A stretch of 64,000 bases of DNA from Citrifermentans bremense R1. Its GTDB lineage: Bacteria > Desulfobacterota > Desulfuromonadia > Geobacterales > Geobacteraceae. Made by a program: the position numbers and the translations under genes. Shown piece after piece: positions 16,530 through 29,309 of the stretch. A model generated the notes under the pieces. The model worked only from the letters and a program-made list of their open reading frames with translations, was not told the origin of the DNA and made no database searches. Within the stretch, counting starts at the first letter, position 1. Every line of letters starts with the position of its first letter. The stretch is from positions 1-64,000 of the forward strand of contig NZ_KE384582.1 in the NCBI RefSeq assembly GCF_000426865.1, written 5' to 3'.

Positions 16530-17971
16530 GGCTGATCGGGCTGGCTCGGTTGATTGGACTCGGTACCTTCGGCAGCCTTCTTCGGCTTGCGGCGGCGCGG
16601 CCTCTTGCGCTTGGCTGCCTCGGTTCCTTCACCTGCCGTTGCGGCTGTCTCGGTGGCGGGCTTTTCGGCGGCGACTTTCTTCTCGCCTGCTGCGGGCTTG
16701 CTGCTCCCCGAGCCGGACCTGCCTCGTGCTGCCGGTCTTCCCTTGTCGCCCGACCTTCCCCTGTCGCCGGGCTTGCCGCCCCTGCCAGGCAACTCGGTGC
16801 GGGGGCGGGGCTTGGTCCTTTTGTAGTCGTGGACGAACATGTCGTCCTCGGCCCACTCGGTGGGGATCTTCTGCTTGATGAAATCCTCAATCGGCTCGAT
16901 GTAGAAGGCGCCGTCCTCGTCCGCGAACGAGATCGCCATCCCTTCTGCTCCGGCGCGTGCCGTCCTGCCGATGCGGTGCACGTAGTCCTCGCAGTCCTGG
17001 GGCAGGTCGTAGTTGATGACGTGGGAGACTCCCTCGATGTGGATGCCGCGGGAGGCGACGTCGGTGGCGATCATGATGGGAAGGGTTCCATCCTTGAAAT
17101 CCGCCAGGATCTTCATCCGCTTTCTCTGTTCGACGTCGCCAGAGATGACCTTGCCCGGGAATTCGTTCGCGTTCAGGCGGTCCTGCAGGTATTCCGCCTC
17201 GCGCTTCGTGTTCACGAAGATCATGGTCCGCTCCATCCCCATCTTCCTGAGCAGGCCTAAGAGCAGCGGAAATTTCTCTTTGCGCGAAACGTGGTAGAGC
17301 ACCTGCTCGACGCGCTCGGCGGTCATCTGCTCGGGGGTCACCGACACCTTCTCCGGCATGTTCATGAACTCGTAGGCGAGTTCCATGACGCGGGTGTTGA
17401 GGGTCGCGGAGAAGAGGAGGTTTTGCCTCTTGTCGTAGGGGGGAAGCCTTCTCAGAATGAAGCGGAGGTCGGCTATGAATCCCATGTCGAACATGCGGTC
17501 GGCCTCGTCGATGACCAGCGCCTCGACGTCCTTCACGGAGTAGACCTTCTGTTTCAAGTAGTCGATGAGTCGGCCAGGCGTGCCGATGACGATGTCGGCG
17601 CCAGCCTTCAGCGCGTCGCGCTGCTTCATGTAGTCGACGCCGCCGTAGATCGCCTGGATGTTGAAGCCGGTGTATTTGCCAAGTGCCTGGGCGTCCTTTT
17701 CGATCTGGACCACCAGTTCGCGGGTGGGAGCGAGGATTAGGGCTCTGGGATGGTGTTCGCCGCCGGTTTTTGCCTGGCTGAGGAGCTTGGTGAAGATGGA
17801 GATGAGGAAGGTGGCCGTTTTGCCGGTGCCGGTCTGTGCCTGCCCTGCGACGTCTTTCCCGGTGAGAGCCAGGGGAAGTGCCTTTTCCTGGATTGGTGTA
17901 CATTGGGTGAAACCGGTCTCGTCGATCCCTTTTTGGACCTCCGCGGGTATCTGCAGCTCGGTGAATTTCAT
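16526..17971 (-). CDS. DEAD-box ATP-dependent RNA helicase
   Basis: 481 residues with all core motifs: Q motif GFTQCTPIQ, Walker A AQTGTGKT (45-52), DEAD (155-158), SAT and HRIGRTARAG. The C-terminal ~100 residues are a basic, low-complexity RG/KP-rich tail (RGRSGDKGR, KRKRPRRRKPKK), which in RhlE/RhlB-type helicases provides non-specific RNA binding. The protein unwinds RNA in the cytoplasm, in ribosome assembly, decay or cold adaptation. The subfamily (RhlE versus RhlB) cannot be settled by eye. It shares a transcript with the WYL regulator downstream. Confidence 0.92.
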   Translation of the reverse strand: MKFTELQIPAEVQKGIDETGFTQCTPIQEKALPLALTGKDVAGQAQTGTGKTATFLISIFTKLLSQAKTGGEHHPRALILAPTRELVVQIEKDAQALGKYTGFNIQAIYGGVDYMKQRDALKAGADIVIGTPGRLIDYLKQKVYSVKDVEALVIDEADRMFDMGFIADLRFILRRLPPYDKRQNLLFSATLNTRVMELAYEFMNMPEKVSVTPEQMTAERVEQVLYHVSRKEKFPLLLGLLRKMGMERTMIFVNTKREAEYLQDRLNANEFPGKVISGDVEQRKRMKILADFKDGTLPIMIATDVASRGIHIEGVSHVINYDLPQDCEDYVHRIGRTARAGAEGMAISFADEDGAFYIEPIEDFIKQKIPTEWAEDDMFVHDYKRTKPRPRTELPGRGGKPGDRGRSGDKGRPAARGRSGSGSSKPAAGEKKVAAEKPATETAATAGEGTEAAKRKRPRRRKPKKAAEGTESNQPSQPDQP

Positions 17972-18339
17972 GCTTGCTTTCCTTTTTTTGCCTTATTTCA
18001 ACCGGATATAACTAACACGTCCCGTTAAAAATGGCAAGGAATGGGTGCGGCCATGCTAAATGCCTGGTGTGCAACTGACGCATCGGCTGTCTCGGCATGC
18101 CTTGAGGTATCCGGGCCTTCAGCTCCTTACTCTAAAAAATACTTTACGAGGTGGTGGTTCTTTTCCCCCATTCGGTTCCCGCTTGCGCTCGTCCTCCCAA
18201 CCGTCTAATCAATGAATTGTTTAGTTGATTATCATTAGTTGGTCGTGATATGTTGCTTCTCCGGGAAACACGCCAGTTTTCAGGTTGATACATGGCGAAT
18301 TACCCGTCAACTCGTGGTAGACCCCCATAGGAAAATCGC
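17972..18339. promoter_or_regulatory. Divergent promoter region with a 7-bp inverted repeat
   Basis: This 368-bp gap separates the divergent helicase and CheB-CheR genes. TAATCAA (18206-18212) is mirrored by TTGATTA (18225-18231) with a 12-base spacer, in an AT-rich patch about 110 bp before the cheB-cheR start. It could be an operator or part of a promoter. No terminator or gene is seen. Confidence 0.4.
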
Positions 18340-20958
18340 ATGAAAACGCCTCAAAGTGCCGACACGAACTCCAAACCTTCTCAGGAGCCGGCTTCCCGAC
18401 TGGATCTTTCTTTCCCCATAGTCGGCATCGGCGCATCCGCCGGCGGACTGGAGGCGCTGGAGCAGTTCCTGCGCCAGGTCCCCGCGGAAAGCGGTATGGC
18501 GTTCGTGATCGTCCAGCACCTGGACCCGACCCACGCGGGTATCCTGCCCGAACTGTTGCAGCGCGTCACCGTACTGCAAGTACACCAGGTACGTGACCGC
18601 ATGCGGGTCAAGGCAAACAGCGTCTACGTGATCCCCCCCAACAAGGACCTGTCCATCTTGCACGGCGTGCTGCACCTTTTTCAGCCGACCGTGCGGCGAG
18701 GGCTGCGCCTCCCCATCGACTTCTTCCTGCGCTCCCTGGCGGAGGACCGTCAGGATAGAAGCGCTGGGGTCATCCTCTCCGGTATGGGGTCCGACGGCAC
18801 CCTGGGGCTTAAGGCCATCAGAGAGAAGGCCGGAGTTGTTCTGGTACAGGACCCCTCCGGCGCCAAGTTTGACAGCATGCCTCGAAGCGCCATCGGCGCC
18901 GGCCTTGCCGACATGGTGGCCCCGGCGGAGGACCTTCCCGGGAAGATCGTCGACTATTTCCGCAACGCCCATGCCATCGCCAAAAACGGGTTGATCCTGG
19001 CGGAGAAGGACCAGAGCTCCCTGGAAAAAATCCTGCTGCTCCTGCGCTCCAATACCGGTCATGACTTCTCGCTGTACAAGAAGAACACGGTGTACCGCAG
19101 GGTCGAGCGGCGCATGGACATTCACCAGATAGACAGGATAGCTTCTTACGTCCGCTTCCTGCAGGAAAACCCGCAGGAGGTGGAACTGCTCTTCAAGGAA
19201 CTTCTGATCGGCGTGACCGCTTTTTTCCGCGATCCCGCGGCCTGGGAGCAACTGGAGGGGAAGGCTATTCCTGAGCTTTTGGCCCGATGCCCGGCAGGCG
19301 GGGTGCTTCGGGCCTGGTCGGCGGGCTGCTCGACGGGAGAGGAGGCCTACTCGCTCGCCATCGCCTTCAAGGAGACGCTGGAGCGCAGCGATCTGAAGGG
19401 GAAATACACCGTGCAGATCTTCGCCACCGACCTGGACCCTGACGCCATCGACAAGGCCCGCCAGGGGTGCTATCCGGCAAACATCGCCGCGGACCTGACT
19501 CCCGAGCGGCTACAGCGCTTTTTCGTACAGGAGGAAAACGGCTACCGAATCCGCAAGGAAATAAGGGAGATGATCACCTTCGCCACCCAGAACGTTATCA
19601 TGGACCCCCCTTTCACCAAGCTGGACCTTCTCGTCTGCCGCAACCTCCTGATCTACCTCATGCCGGAGCTGCAGAAGAGGCTCCTGCCGCTTTTTCACTA
19701 CAGTCTTAAAACCGATGGCATCCTTTTCCTGGGGAGCGCAGAGACCGTCAGCGCCTGTGCCGACCTCTTTGCGCCCTTGGACCTCAAGCTGCGGATCTTC
19801 CGGCGCCGCAAATTCGCCTTGTCGACGGAACATCTGGTGTTCCCCCCCTCTTTCGTCCCGGCCCGGGGGGAACCCTCAAAGGAGCAAAAAATGCCGACTT
19901 CCGCAAACCTCCAGTCGCTTGCCGACCAACTCCTGTTGCAGCAGGTATCCCCGCCTGCCGTGCTGGCAAACGGCAATGGGGACATCCTCTATTTCAGCGG
20001 GCGGACCGGCAAGTACCTGGAACCCGCGGCCGGCAAGGCCACTTTGAACGTCTTCGCCATGGCCCGGGAAGGGCTCCGCTTCGAGCTGGGCAGCGCCTTC
20101 CACAAGGTGCTGGTACAAAAGGAAATCGTCGTGGTGCGGGGGCTTAGCGTCGGGGAGGGTGCAGCCGCCCAGGCCTTCGATCTCACGGTGCAGCCGGTCC
20201 AGGAACCCGAGGCGCTGCGCGGGATGGTGCTGATCGTCTTCCGCGACTCGGAGGCGCCGCAGGTGAAAAAGGGCACAGGCCGCGGCAGGCAGAAAGGCTC
20301 CGAGAACGTTAGGGTTCAGGAGCTGGAACAGGAAATGAAACATCTGCACGAGGAGCTGCAGACCACCCGCGAGGAGATGCAATCCTCGCAGGAAGAACTC
20401 AAATCAAGTAACGAGGAACTGCAGTCCGCAAACGAGGAGCTGCAATCCACCAACGAGGAGCTGACCACCTCACGGGAGGAGCTGCAGTCCCTGAACGAAG
20501 AGCTGCAGACGGTGAACGCGGAGCAACAGTCGAAGATGGACGAGTATGCGCGGACAAACGACGATATGAGGAACCTCCTGAACAGCACCGAGATAGTAAC
20601 CGTGTTCCTGGACAGCGACCTCAACATTCGGCGCTTCACCGCCGGTGCCAACCAGCTTTTCAAGCTGCGCCCGGGAGACGTGGGGCGTCCCTTGGCCGAG
20701 ATCACCAGCGACCTGCCCTATCCCGATATGATTGGGGAAGCGCATGAGGTGCTGCGCACCCTCGCCTTTTCGGAAAAGCAGATTGCCACCAACGACGGGC
20801 GCTGGTTTTTGGTGCGCATCATGCCCTACCGCACAATGGACGATGCCATCCGCGGCGTGGTGATCACCTTTTCGGAGATAAGCGCGGCGAAGAGAGTTGA
20901 AGCGGAACTGCGCGAGGAGATCGCCGCGCTCAAGGCCCGGTACGAGCCTGGCAGCTAG
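18340..20958 (+). CDS. CheB-CheR-PAS chemotaxis-like fusion protein
   Basis: This 872-residue fusion starts with a CheB methylesterase domain (about 24-205) that keeps the catalytic triad Ser33 (GIGASAGG), His60 (VQHLDP) and Asp152 (GMGSDGTLG). There is no N-terminal receiver. A CheR methyltransferase follows (about 225-490; WSAGCSTGEEAYSLAI, IFATDLDPDAI). Next comes a heptad-like coiled coil of repeated EELQS/N units (about 655-740), then a PAS domain (about 745-860). It carries both methylation and demethylation activities in one chain, but no chemoreceptor or CheA is nearby. The two kinases directly downstream are probably its signalling partners. Confidence 0.9.
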   Translation: MKTPQSADTNSKPSQEPASRLDLSFPIVGIGASAGGLEALEQFLRQVPAESGMAFVIVQHLDPTHAGILPELLQRVTVLQVHQVRDRMRVKANSVYVIPPNKDLSILHGVLHLFQPTVRRGLRLPIDFFLRSLAEDRQDRSAGVILSGMGSDGTLGLKAIREKAGVVLVQDPSGAKFDSMPRSAIGAGLADMVAPAEDLPGKIVDYFRNAHAIAKNGLILAEKDQSSLEKILLLLRSNTGHDFSLYKKNTVYRRVERRMDIHQIDRIASYVRFLQENPQEVELLFKELLIGVTAFFRDPAAWEQLEGKAIPELLARCPAGGVLRAWSAGCSTGEEAYSLAIAFKETLERSDLKGKYTVQIFATDLDPDAIDKARQGCYPANIAADLTPERLQRFFVQEENGYRIRKEIREMITFATQNVIMDPPFTKLDLLVCRNLLIYLMPELQKRLLPLFHYSLKTDGILFLGSAETVSACADLFAPLDLKLRIFRRRKFALSTEHLVFPPSFVPARGEPSKEQKMPTSANLQSLADQLLLQQVSPPAVLANGNGDILYFSGRTGKYLEPAAGKATLNVFAMAREGLRFELGSAFHKVLVQKEIVVVRGLSVGEGAAAQAFDLTVQPVQEPEALRGMVLIVFRDSEAPQVKKGTGRGRQKGSENVRVQELEQEMKHLHEELQTTREEMQSSQEELKSSNEELQSANEELQSTNEELTTSREELQSLNEELQTVNAEQQSKMDEYARTNDDMRNLLNSTEIVTVFLDSDLNIRRFTAGANQLFKLRPGDVGRPLAEITSDLPYPDMIGEAHEVLRTLAFSEKQIATNDGRWFLVRIMPYRTMDDAIRGVVITFSEISAAKRVEAELREEIAALKARYEPGS

Positions 20959-21013
20959 GACCGGCGGGACTGTCGGTCGGCAGGTTATCCCTTTTATAAA
21001 AGTGAGGCGAGGC

Positions 21014-22354
21014 ATGAAGAGCCGGGAAAACAAGCGTCGTTTGGAAGGCTTGGAGCTGCGCCGCCAGGCCGAGATGAGTCTGTACCAGGGGGCGGGCGGC
21101 TCTCCTCCGCAAGCCCACCACGAGACCCAGCGTCTTCTGCACGAGCTTCAGGTCTACCAGATCGAGCTGGAGCTGCAAAATGCCGAAATCACCAGAACGC
21201 GGGACGAGCAGGAGACCTTGCTTGAAAGGTACACCGAACTCTACGACTTCGCCCCGGTCGGCTACTTCACCCTGGACCGCGACGGCATCGTCGTTTCGGC
21301 CAACCTGAAAGGCGCGAGCCTCCTCGGTGTCGAGCGCGATAGGTTGCGGGGCCGCCGCTTCGCACTCCATGTGTCCGGCGATGCACTTCCGGTTTTCTCC
21401 CACTTTCTCGAAAAGGTATACAAGCGGGAAGAAAAGGTTCTTGCTGCTCTGCCGCTTGCGGCGCCGGTAAATCCTCGCCGCTTCGTGCGCCTGGAGGCGG
21501 CCGTCGCCGATTCGGACACGGCTTGCCACATTGCGGTGATCGACATCACCAAGCAGAAGCTTTCCGAGGAGAAGATAACCCGCCTAAACAGCGAACTGGA
21601 ACAGCGCGTGGCCGAACGCACCTGTGAGCTTGAGGCCTCCTATGCCGCGCTTGAGGCCTCGTACAACGAGCTCGAGGTTTTCAGCTATGCGGTGGCCCAC
21701 GACCTGCGTACCCCGTTACGTAGCTTGAACGGTTTCAGTAACATTCTCCTGGAGGATCACGCAGCCCATCTGGATGGAGACGGCCAGGCGCTTTTGAGGC
21801 GAATCGGAGCTGCCGCCGGGAGAATGGGACAACTGGTGGACGGCATACTGCGGCTGACTGGACTGACCCGCCACAAGTTGAGTAGAAGTACGGTCGATCT
21901 GGGAGCGCTGGCGTCCAAGATAATGAGCGAACTGCGCGAGATGGAACCCGAGCGAGCGGTGGATTTCGTCCAGGCAGAAGGGGTAACAGTATGCGGCGAT
22001 CCCCATCTGTTGCGTCAGCTCTTAGCAAACCTGCTGGGCAATGCCTGGAAGTACACAGGCGCCCGGGTTTCTGCCAGGATCGAGTTCGGTACCTGCTGGC
22101 TGGACGGTAAGGCCGTATATTTCGTGCGGGATAACGGCATCGGATTCGAGATGCAGCACACGGCAAAGCTGTTTACCCCTTTTGAACGGCTGCACGGGAT
22201 GCAGGAATACGAGGGGATCGGCATCGGCCTCGCCATCGTGCAGCGCATCGTGTCGCGCCATAACGGCAAGATCTGGGCCGAGGCGGAGCCGGGCAAAGGC
22301 GCCTGCTTCTATTTCACCCTGAACCAGAAAGCCGGGCGAGGTACGAGCCAATGA
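21014..22354 (+). CDS. PAS sensor histidine kinase (phytochrome-kinase type)
   Basis: 446 residues. The N-terminal ~75 residues are a charged helix (ELRRQAEMSLYQ). A PAS domain (about 75-190) begins at YDFAPVGYFTLDRDG. HisKA has acceptor His229 in VAHDLRTPLRSL, and the ATPase has DNGIGFE and GIGIGLAI. The start at 21014 follows GAGGCGAGGC, 55 bp after the cheB-cheR stop. The N-terminus closely parallels that of the next gene, so the pair arose by duplication of the sensor part with different kinase cores. The stop overlaps the next start by ATGA. Confidence 0.87.
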   Translation: MKSRENKRRLEGLELRRQAEMSLYQGAGGSPPQAHHETQRLLHELQVYQIELELQNAEITRTRDEQETLLERYTELYDFAPVGYFTLDRDGIVVSANLKGASLLGVERDRLRGRRFALHVSGDALPVFSHFLEKVYKREEKVLAALPLAAPVNPRRFVRLEAAVADSDTACHIAVIDITKQKLSEEKITRLNSELEQRVAERTCELEASYAALEASYNELEVFSYAVAHDLRTPLRSLNGFSNILLEDHAAHLDGDGQALLRRIGAAAGRMGQLVDGILRLTGLTRHKLSRSTVDLGALASKIMSELREMEPERAVDFVQAEGVTVCGDPHLLRQLLANLLGNAWKYTGARVSARIEFGTCWLDGKAVYFVRDNGIGFEMQHTAKLFTPFERLHGMQEYEGIGIGLAIVQRIVSRHNGKIWAEAEPGKGACFYFTLNQKAGRGTSQ

Positions 22355-23694
22355 CTAAGCATCCGGGCAAACAGCGTAGCACCCAACACGCCGAGCTGCG
22401 CCGTCAGGCCGAAGAGCGCCTGAAGCAACAGCACCCCGACCAGCCCCCTCTGTCGGGGCCGCAAACGCAGCGGCTGCTCTATGAGCTGCGGGTCCACCAG
22501 GTGGAACTGGAACTGCAGAATATCGATCTGCGCCGGTCCAGGGATGAGGCAGAATCCCTGCTGGCGAAGTATACCGATCTCTACGACTTCGCCCCGATCG
22601 GCTATTTCACCCTGGACCGAAAGGGAAGCATCCTCGGAGCGAACCTGAGCGGGGCCAGGCTTTTGGGGGTCGAACGCGCGAGGCTCGTGGGACGCAACTT
22701 CGGGGTGTTCCTCAATCAGGCAACCAAGCAGATTTTCAACGATTTCCAGCGGGAGGTGTTTGCCGGCCCGGGCAAAGTGAGCTGCGAGGTGCCGCTCGCC
22801 ACTGGAGAGGACAACCCGCGCTTTCTGCAGGTCGAAGCCGTGGCGGACGAATCGGGCGGGGAGTGCCGGGTTGCCATCATAGACATCACCGAACGCAGGC
22901 GGGCGGGGCAGGAAATCGCCCGCACCAGGCAGGAGCTTGTAGAGCTGAACAAGTCCCTTTCGGAGCGCGTCGCGCAGGCGGTGAGCGAGCTGCGCCAAAG
23001 GGACCAGATGCTGATCATGCAGGACCGGCAGGCGGTCATGGGAGAGATGATCAACAACATCGCCCATCAGTGGCGTCAGCCGCTGAACATGCTGGGGCTC
23101 ATCCTCCAGCAGCTGCCTTTTTTTTATGGCTCGGGCCAGTTCAGCAGGGAGTTCCTTGAAGAAAATGTCGGCAAGGGGATGGAACTGATCAATCACATGT
23201 CCCGCACCATCGACGATTTTCTGAACTTCTTCAGGTCTGACAAGGAAAAAGTCGTGTTCAAGGTCGGCGAGGTGATCGAGCGGACGCTTCTCCTGGTCGA
23301 AAGAACCTTCAAAGATCAGCAGATCCAGCTCAGTTTCCGGCACGAAGGCGGTCTGGAGATATTCGGTCACCCGAACGAGTACGCCCAGGTGCTTTTGAAC
23401 ATCCTGATGAATGCCCGTGATGAGTTGGTCGCCCGAGGTGTAGGCTCCGCCCTCATCTCGATACGCGCCTTCGAGCAAGATGGCAGGTCGGTGGTAACCG
23501 TAACTGACAATGCCGGCGGCGTACCCGAGGCGGTCATGGGTAGAATTTTTGATCCTTATTTCACCACGAAGGGGGCGGACAAAGGGACAGGCATCGGGCT
23601 CTACATGTCTAGGACCATCATCGAGAAAAATATGGGAGGCAGACTGACGGTGCGCAATACCGGTGAGGGGGCCGAATTCAGGATTGAAGTCTGA
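22351..23694 (+). CDS. PAS sensor histidine kinase (HQWRQPL type)
   Basis: 447 residues with the same layout as its upstream neighbour. The N-terminal helix and PAS domain (YDFAPIGYFTLDRKG) are close copies, but the kinase core is of the HQWRQPL class (His239 in NIAHQWRQPLN) like the kinase at 8091. ATP-binding boxes are DNAGGVPE and GTGIGLYM. No TM segment is present, so it is probably cytoplasmic. It overlaps the preceding stop by four bases. No response regulator is adjacent, so the targets are unknown. Confidence 0.87.
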   Translation: MTKHPGKQRSTQHAELRRQAEERLKQQHPDQPPLSGPQTQRLLYELRVHQVELELQNIDLRRSRDEAESLLAKYTDLYDFAPIGYFTLDRKGSILGANLSGARLLGVERARLVGRNFGVFLNQATKQIFNDFQREVFAGPGKVSCEVPLATGEDNPRFLQVEAVADESGGECRVAIIDITERRRAGQEIARTRQELVELNKSLSERVAQAVSELRQRDQMLIMQDRQAVMGEMINNIAHQWRQPLNMLGLILQQLPFFYGSGQFSREFLEENVGKGMELINHMSRTIDDFLNFFRSDKEKVVFKVGEVIERTLLLVERTFKDQQIQLSFRHEGGLEIFGHPNEYAQVLLNILMNARDELVARGVGSALISIRAFEQDGRSVVTVTDNAGGVPEAVMGRIFDPYFTTKGADKGTGIGLYMSRTIIEKNMGGRLTVRNTGEGAEFRIEV

Positions 23695-23946
23695 CCACCT
23701 CTCCGACGACAGCAGATCCCCTCGGCGATCTCCGAGGTGATCAACAACAGATCAAGAGGTTAAGCGAATTGCAGACGGTTACAGAGACTTCGCCGACTTT
23801 CTGCTAAAGATTCACCAACACTCCGGATGCCTCAACCTGAGGCGGCTCCCTATCTTCAACTAAAAGACGAAAGACTGGAAAAAATCCCCTTCACCACAAC
23901 GGCTCGCTGTGCTATCTTCCCCGCGACTAAAACGCAAGAGGGGCAG

Positions 23947-24570
23947 ATGACGCAATCATTCATCCACATTGATTCACCCAATTACATCCGTTTGGAAGAC
24001 CTGCCGAAACCGCCGAACTGGAGCGCTGTGTTCGGCAACGACAACCCGCTCGCGCTGGAGATCGGCTGCGGCGTAGGCGACTTCATGCTGAAGACGGCGC
24101 TGGACCAGCCGGACGTGAACTTCGTCGCCATCGATTTTTACAACAAGGGGTGCTACAAGACCTGCCGCCGCATGGACCGGCACGAGGTCAAAAACGTGCG
24201 CGTGCTGCGCGACGAGGCGCGCCTGTTCGTCACCGACCGGGTCCCCAAAGGGGGGCTGTCGGCCGTATATATCAACTGCCCCGATCCCTGGCCCAAGAAA
24301 AGGCACCGCAAGCGCCGCCTGGTGAACCGGGAGTTCGTCGAGTTTATGATGGACTACATGCGTCCTGGCGCAGACTTTTATTTCGCCACCGACTTCGATG
24401 ACTACGGCATCGACGTGGCGGAGATGCTCCCCAAGGTTTCCATGATGCAGAACCAGTTTGGGACCGACCTGTACCGGCACGAGTTCCCCGGCTATCACCT
24501 CTCGAAGTACATGCGGAAATTCATGGCCGAGGGGAAAAAGATCTATTTCGTGCATTACAAGGTGAAGTAG
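23947..24570 (+). CDS. trmB: tRNA (guanine-N7-)-methyltransferase
   Basis: A 207-residue SAM-dependent methyltransferase. The SAM site is [12 protein letters not shown] (about residues 38-49), and the family motif [15 protein letters not shown] lies in mid-protein. TrmB methylates G46 in the variable loop of tRNA. The start at 23947 (MTQSFIHI) was chosen because GAGGGGC lies just upstream. The reading frame runs on 40 codons further but with no ribosome site. The gene stands alone, followed by two C/G-run hairpins. Confidence 0.93.
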   Translation: MTQSFIHIDSPNYIRLEDLPKPPNWSAVFGNDNPLALEIGCGVGDFMLKTALDQPDVNFVAIDFYNKGCYKTCRRMDRHEVKNVRVLRDEARLFVTDRVPKGGLSAVYINCPDPWPKKRHRKRRLVNREFVEFMMDYMRPGADFYFATDFDDYGIDVAEMLPKVSMMQNQFGTDLYRHEFPGYHLSKYMRKFMAEGKKIYFVHYKVK

Positions 24571-24597
24571 GAAGGGTAGGGGGAGCAAATCCCCCCT

Positions 24598-24751
24598 GTC
24601 CCCCCTTCGCAAAGGGGGGGACGTGAGTGCTCGCGCAATGCTTGGTGGGCAGATACATCCTAGGCTTCCTGGTATTCCCCGGTGAGCCTTTGAAAAATAT
24701 CCGATGAGCAAACTGAAAGTCCCCCTAAACCGGCTTGGTAAAGGGGGACTT
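24598..24751. repeat. Two C/G-run hairpins between trmB and the GDH gene
   Basis: Hairpin 1 (24598-24622) pairs GTCCCCCCTT with a G-run across the loop CGC. Hairpin 2 has perfect 10-bp arms AAGTCCCCCT (24717-24726) and its complement (24742-24751). They sit between the convergent 3' ends of trmB and the glutamate dehydrogenase gene and probably terminate or protect both transcripts. Related C-run repeats appear near 36480 and 54060. Confidence 0.6.
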
Positions 24752-24763
24752 CGTGTATCGTCG

Positions 24764-27724
<2,961 letters not shown>

Positions 27725-27993
27725 GCTTAGTTCCCCTTATCTCGTAACTGTTGTCTTTGCTGGTGCCAGTATATCGAACTTGTACCTTTTTGCTCAATCG
27801 TGGTTTTTGTCACGGCAAATAAATCTTGCTGTCAGAGAAGCATTATGACGATGCTTATTGGTCGGCATTACGGGCGAATTCTTTAGTCGCGTTTCCTGCA
27901 GATTCTGTCCGCGGGTGGAATGGAAAGATGTTGAAAGAGCAGCTGGTACTGGGTATGATGCTGCGGTTGCGGAAACGGATTCAGGGAGGGGCA

Positions 27994-29190
27994 TTGTCCA
28001 TATATCTTACAGCCGAGGTCCCGGGGACCGGCGGCACCATCAAGGGGAGCCCGGAAGATTTCCTGGTCGAGGAGATCCCGGCCTATCTGCCAAGCGGGCA
28101 GGGGGAGCACTGTTTCGCGGTCCTGGAAAAGCGCGGCATCGCGACGCTTGAGGCGCTGCGCCGCATCGCGAAGACCCTGGGTGTCCAGGAACGCGATTTG
28201 GGCTACGCCGGGATGAAGGATGCCATTGGCATCACCCGCCAGACCGTCTCCATACCGCGCGTGGCGCCCGATAAGGTGCTGGCGCTTGAGATTCCGGGGA
28301 TCAAGATCCTCTCGGCCAGTATGCATGGCAACAAGCTAAGGCTCGGGCATCTCAAGGGAAACCGTTTCGTCATCAGGGTCCGCGACGTGGCCCAAGGCGC
28401 GGCGAAGCATGCGGGGGCCGCGTTGGAGGTCATGACCAGGCGCGGGGTACCCAACCGTTTCGGGGTCCAGCGCTACGGTGCCCAAGGCAACACCCACGAG
28501 ATCGGGGCTGCCATGCTGCGCCGCGAGTTCAAGTCGGCGGTGGACCGGTTGATCGGCGACCCGGCTGCGGTGACCGACGAGCGCTGGCGCCAGGCCATCG
28601 AGGCGTACCGGCGCGGCGAAGTGGAGGAAAGCCTGGCGCTGTTCCCGGGGCATTTCCGGGTCGAGCGCGAACTGCTCACCCGGCTGGTGCAGCGGCCGGA
28701 CGGCCTCGAGAGGGCCTTCAACTCGGTGCAGCCGCGCATGAAGAGGCTGTATCTCTCCGCCTTCCAGTCCTCCCTCTTCGACCTGGTGCTGGAGAAAAGG
28801 CTTGATAGCTTCGACAAGGTGAACGTCGGCGACATCGCCTTCAAGCACGAGAACGGCGCCTGTTTCCTGGTGCAGGATCTGGCAGCGGAGGCGCCGCGCG
28901 CCGAAGCCTTCGATATTTCCCCCACCGGCCCCATGTTCGGCTGCACCATGATGGAGCCTCACGGCGCGCAGGGCGAACTGGAGCGCGAGGTGCTGGCGGC
29001 GCAAGAGTTAACCCTTGAGAGCTTCAACCTCTCGGGAGGTCTGCGTATGGAAGGGGAGCGGCGCCCATTGCGGGTTCCTATTGCCGGGGCGGATGTGCAG
29101 CAGGAGGGGGCCGACCTTTTGGTCGGCTTCTCGCTGCCGCGAGGAGCCTACGCCACCTGCGTCATGAGCGAGATAATGAAGAGCGAATAG
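27994..29190 (+). CDS. truD: tRNA pseudouridine(13) synthase
   Basis: A 398-residue Tru[20 protein letters not shown] near the N-terminus, catalytic Asp76 in [14 protein letters not shown], and NRFGVQRYG in the core. It makes pseudouridine 13 in tRNA-Glu. The start is a TTG at 27994 with AGGGAGG four bases upstream; this puts the catalytic Asp close to E. coli Asp80. The frame stays open for 56 codons upstream with several ATGs, but those residues do not resemble the family. Divergent from the GDH gene and followed by ispE. Confidence 0.9.
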   Translation: MSIYLTAEVPGTGGTIKGSPEDFLVEEIPAYLPSGQGEHCFAVLEKRGIATLEALRRIAKTLGVQERDLGYAGMKDAIGITRQTVSIPRVAPDKVLALEIPGIKILSASMHGNKLRLGHLKGNRFVIRVRDVAQGAAKHAGAALEVMTRRGVPNRFGVQRYGAQGNTHEIGAAMLRREFKSAVDRLIGDPAAVTDERWRQAIEAYRRGEVEESLALFPGHFRVERELLTRLVQRPDGLERAFNSVQPRMKRLYLSAFQSSLFDLVLEKRLDSFDKVNVGDIAFKHENGACFLVQDLAAEAPRAEAFDISPTGPMFGCTMMEPHGAQGELEREVLAAQELTLESFNLSGGLRMEGERRPLRVPIAGADVQQEGADLLVGFSLPRGAYATCVMSEIMKSE

Positions 29191-29203
29191 GTATGAGCCA
29201 TCA

Positions 29204-29276
29204 TCCATCCCCTCTCCCAGAGGGCGAAGGGAGGCAGGCCGACTTCTCACATCCCTCTCCCATAGGGCGAGGGGTT
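29204..29276 (+). repeat. Direct repeat CCCTCTCCCA-AGGGCGA
   Basis: Two near-identical ~25-bp units, each CCCTCTCCCA(G/T)AGGGCGA(A/G)GG, lie in the truD-ispE gap. A third, related unit lies near 43270 before ilvY. This looks like a dispersed intergenic palindromic repeat. It is not part of ispE, whose start lies downstream. Confidence 0.65.
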
Positions 29277-29309
29277 ACCGCACTCGAAAATACCTCAAGG
29301 AGAGTCGTT

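Noticed and set aside
27826-27993. Upstream extension of truD (56 extra codons)
   Set aside because: Open frame, but residues do not resemble TruD, and the TTG at 27994 has a far better ribosome site and places the catalytic Asp correctly.
29193-29309. Upstream extension of ispE
   Set aside because: The extra codons come from a dispersed CCCTCTCCC repeat; the GTG at 29310 has AAGGAG and the right N-terminus.
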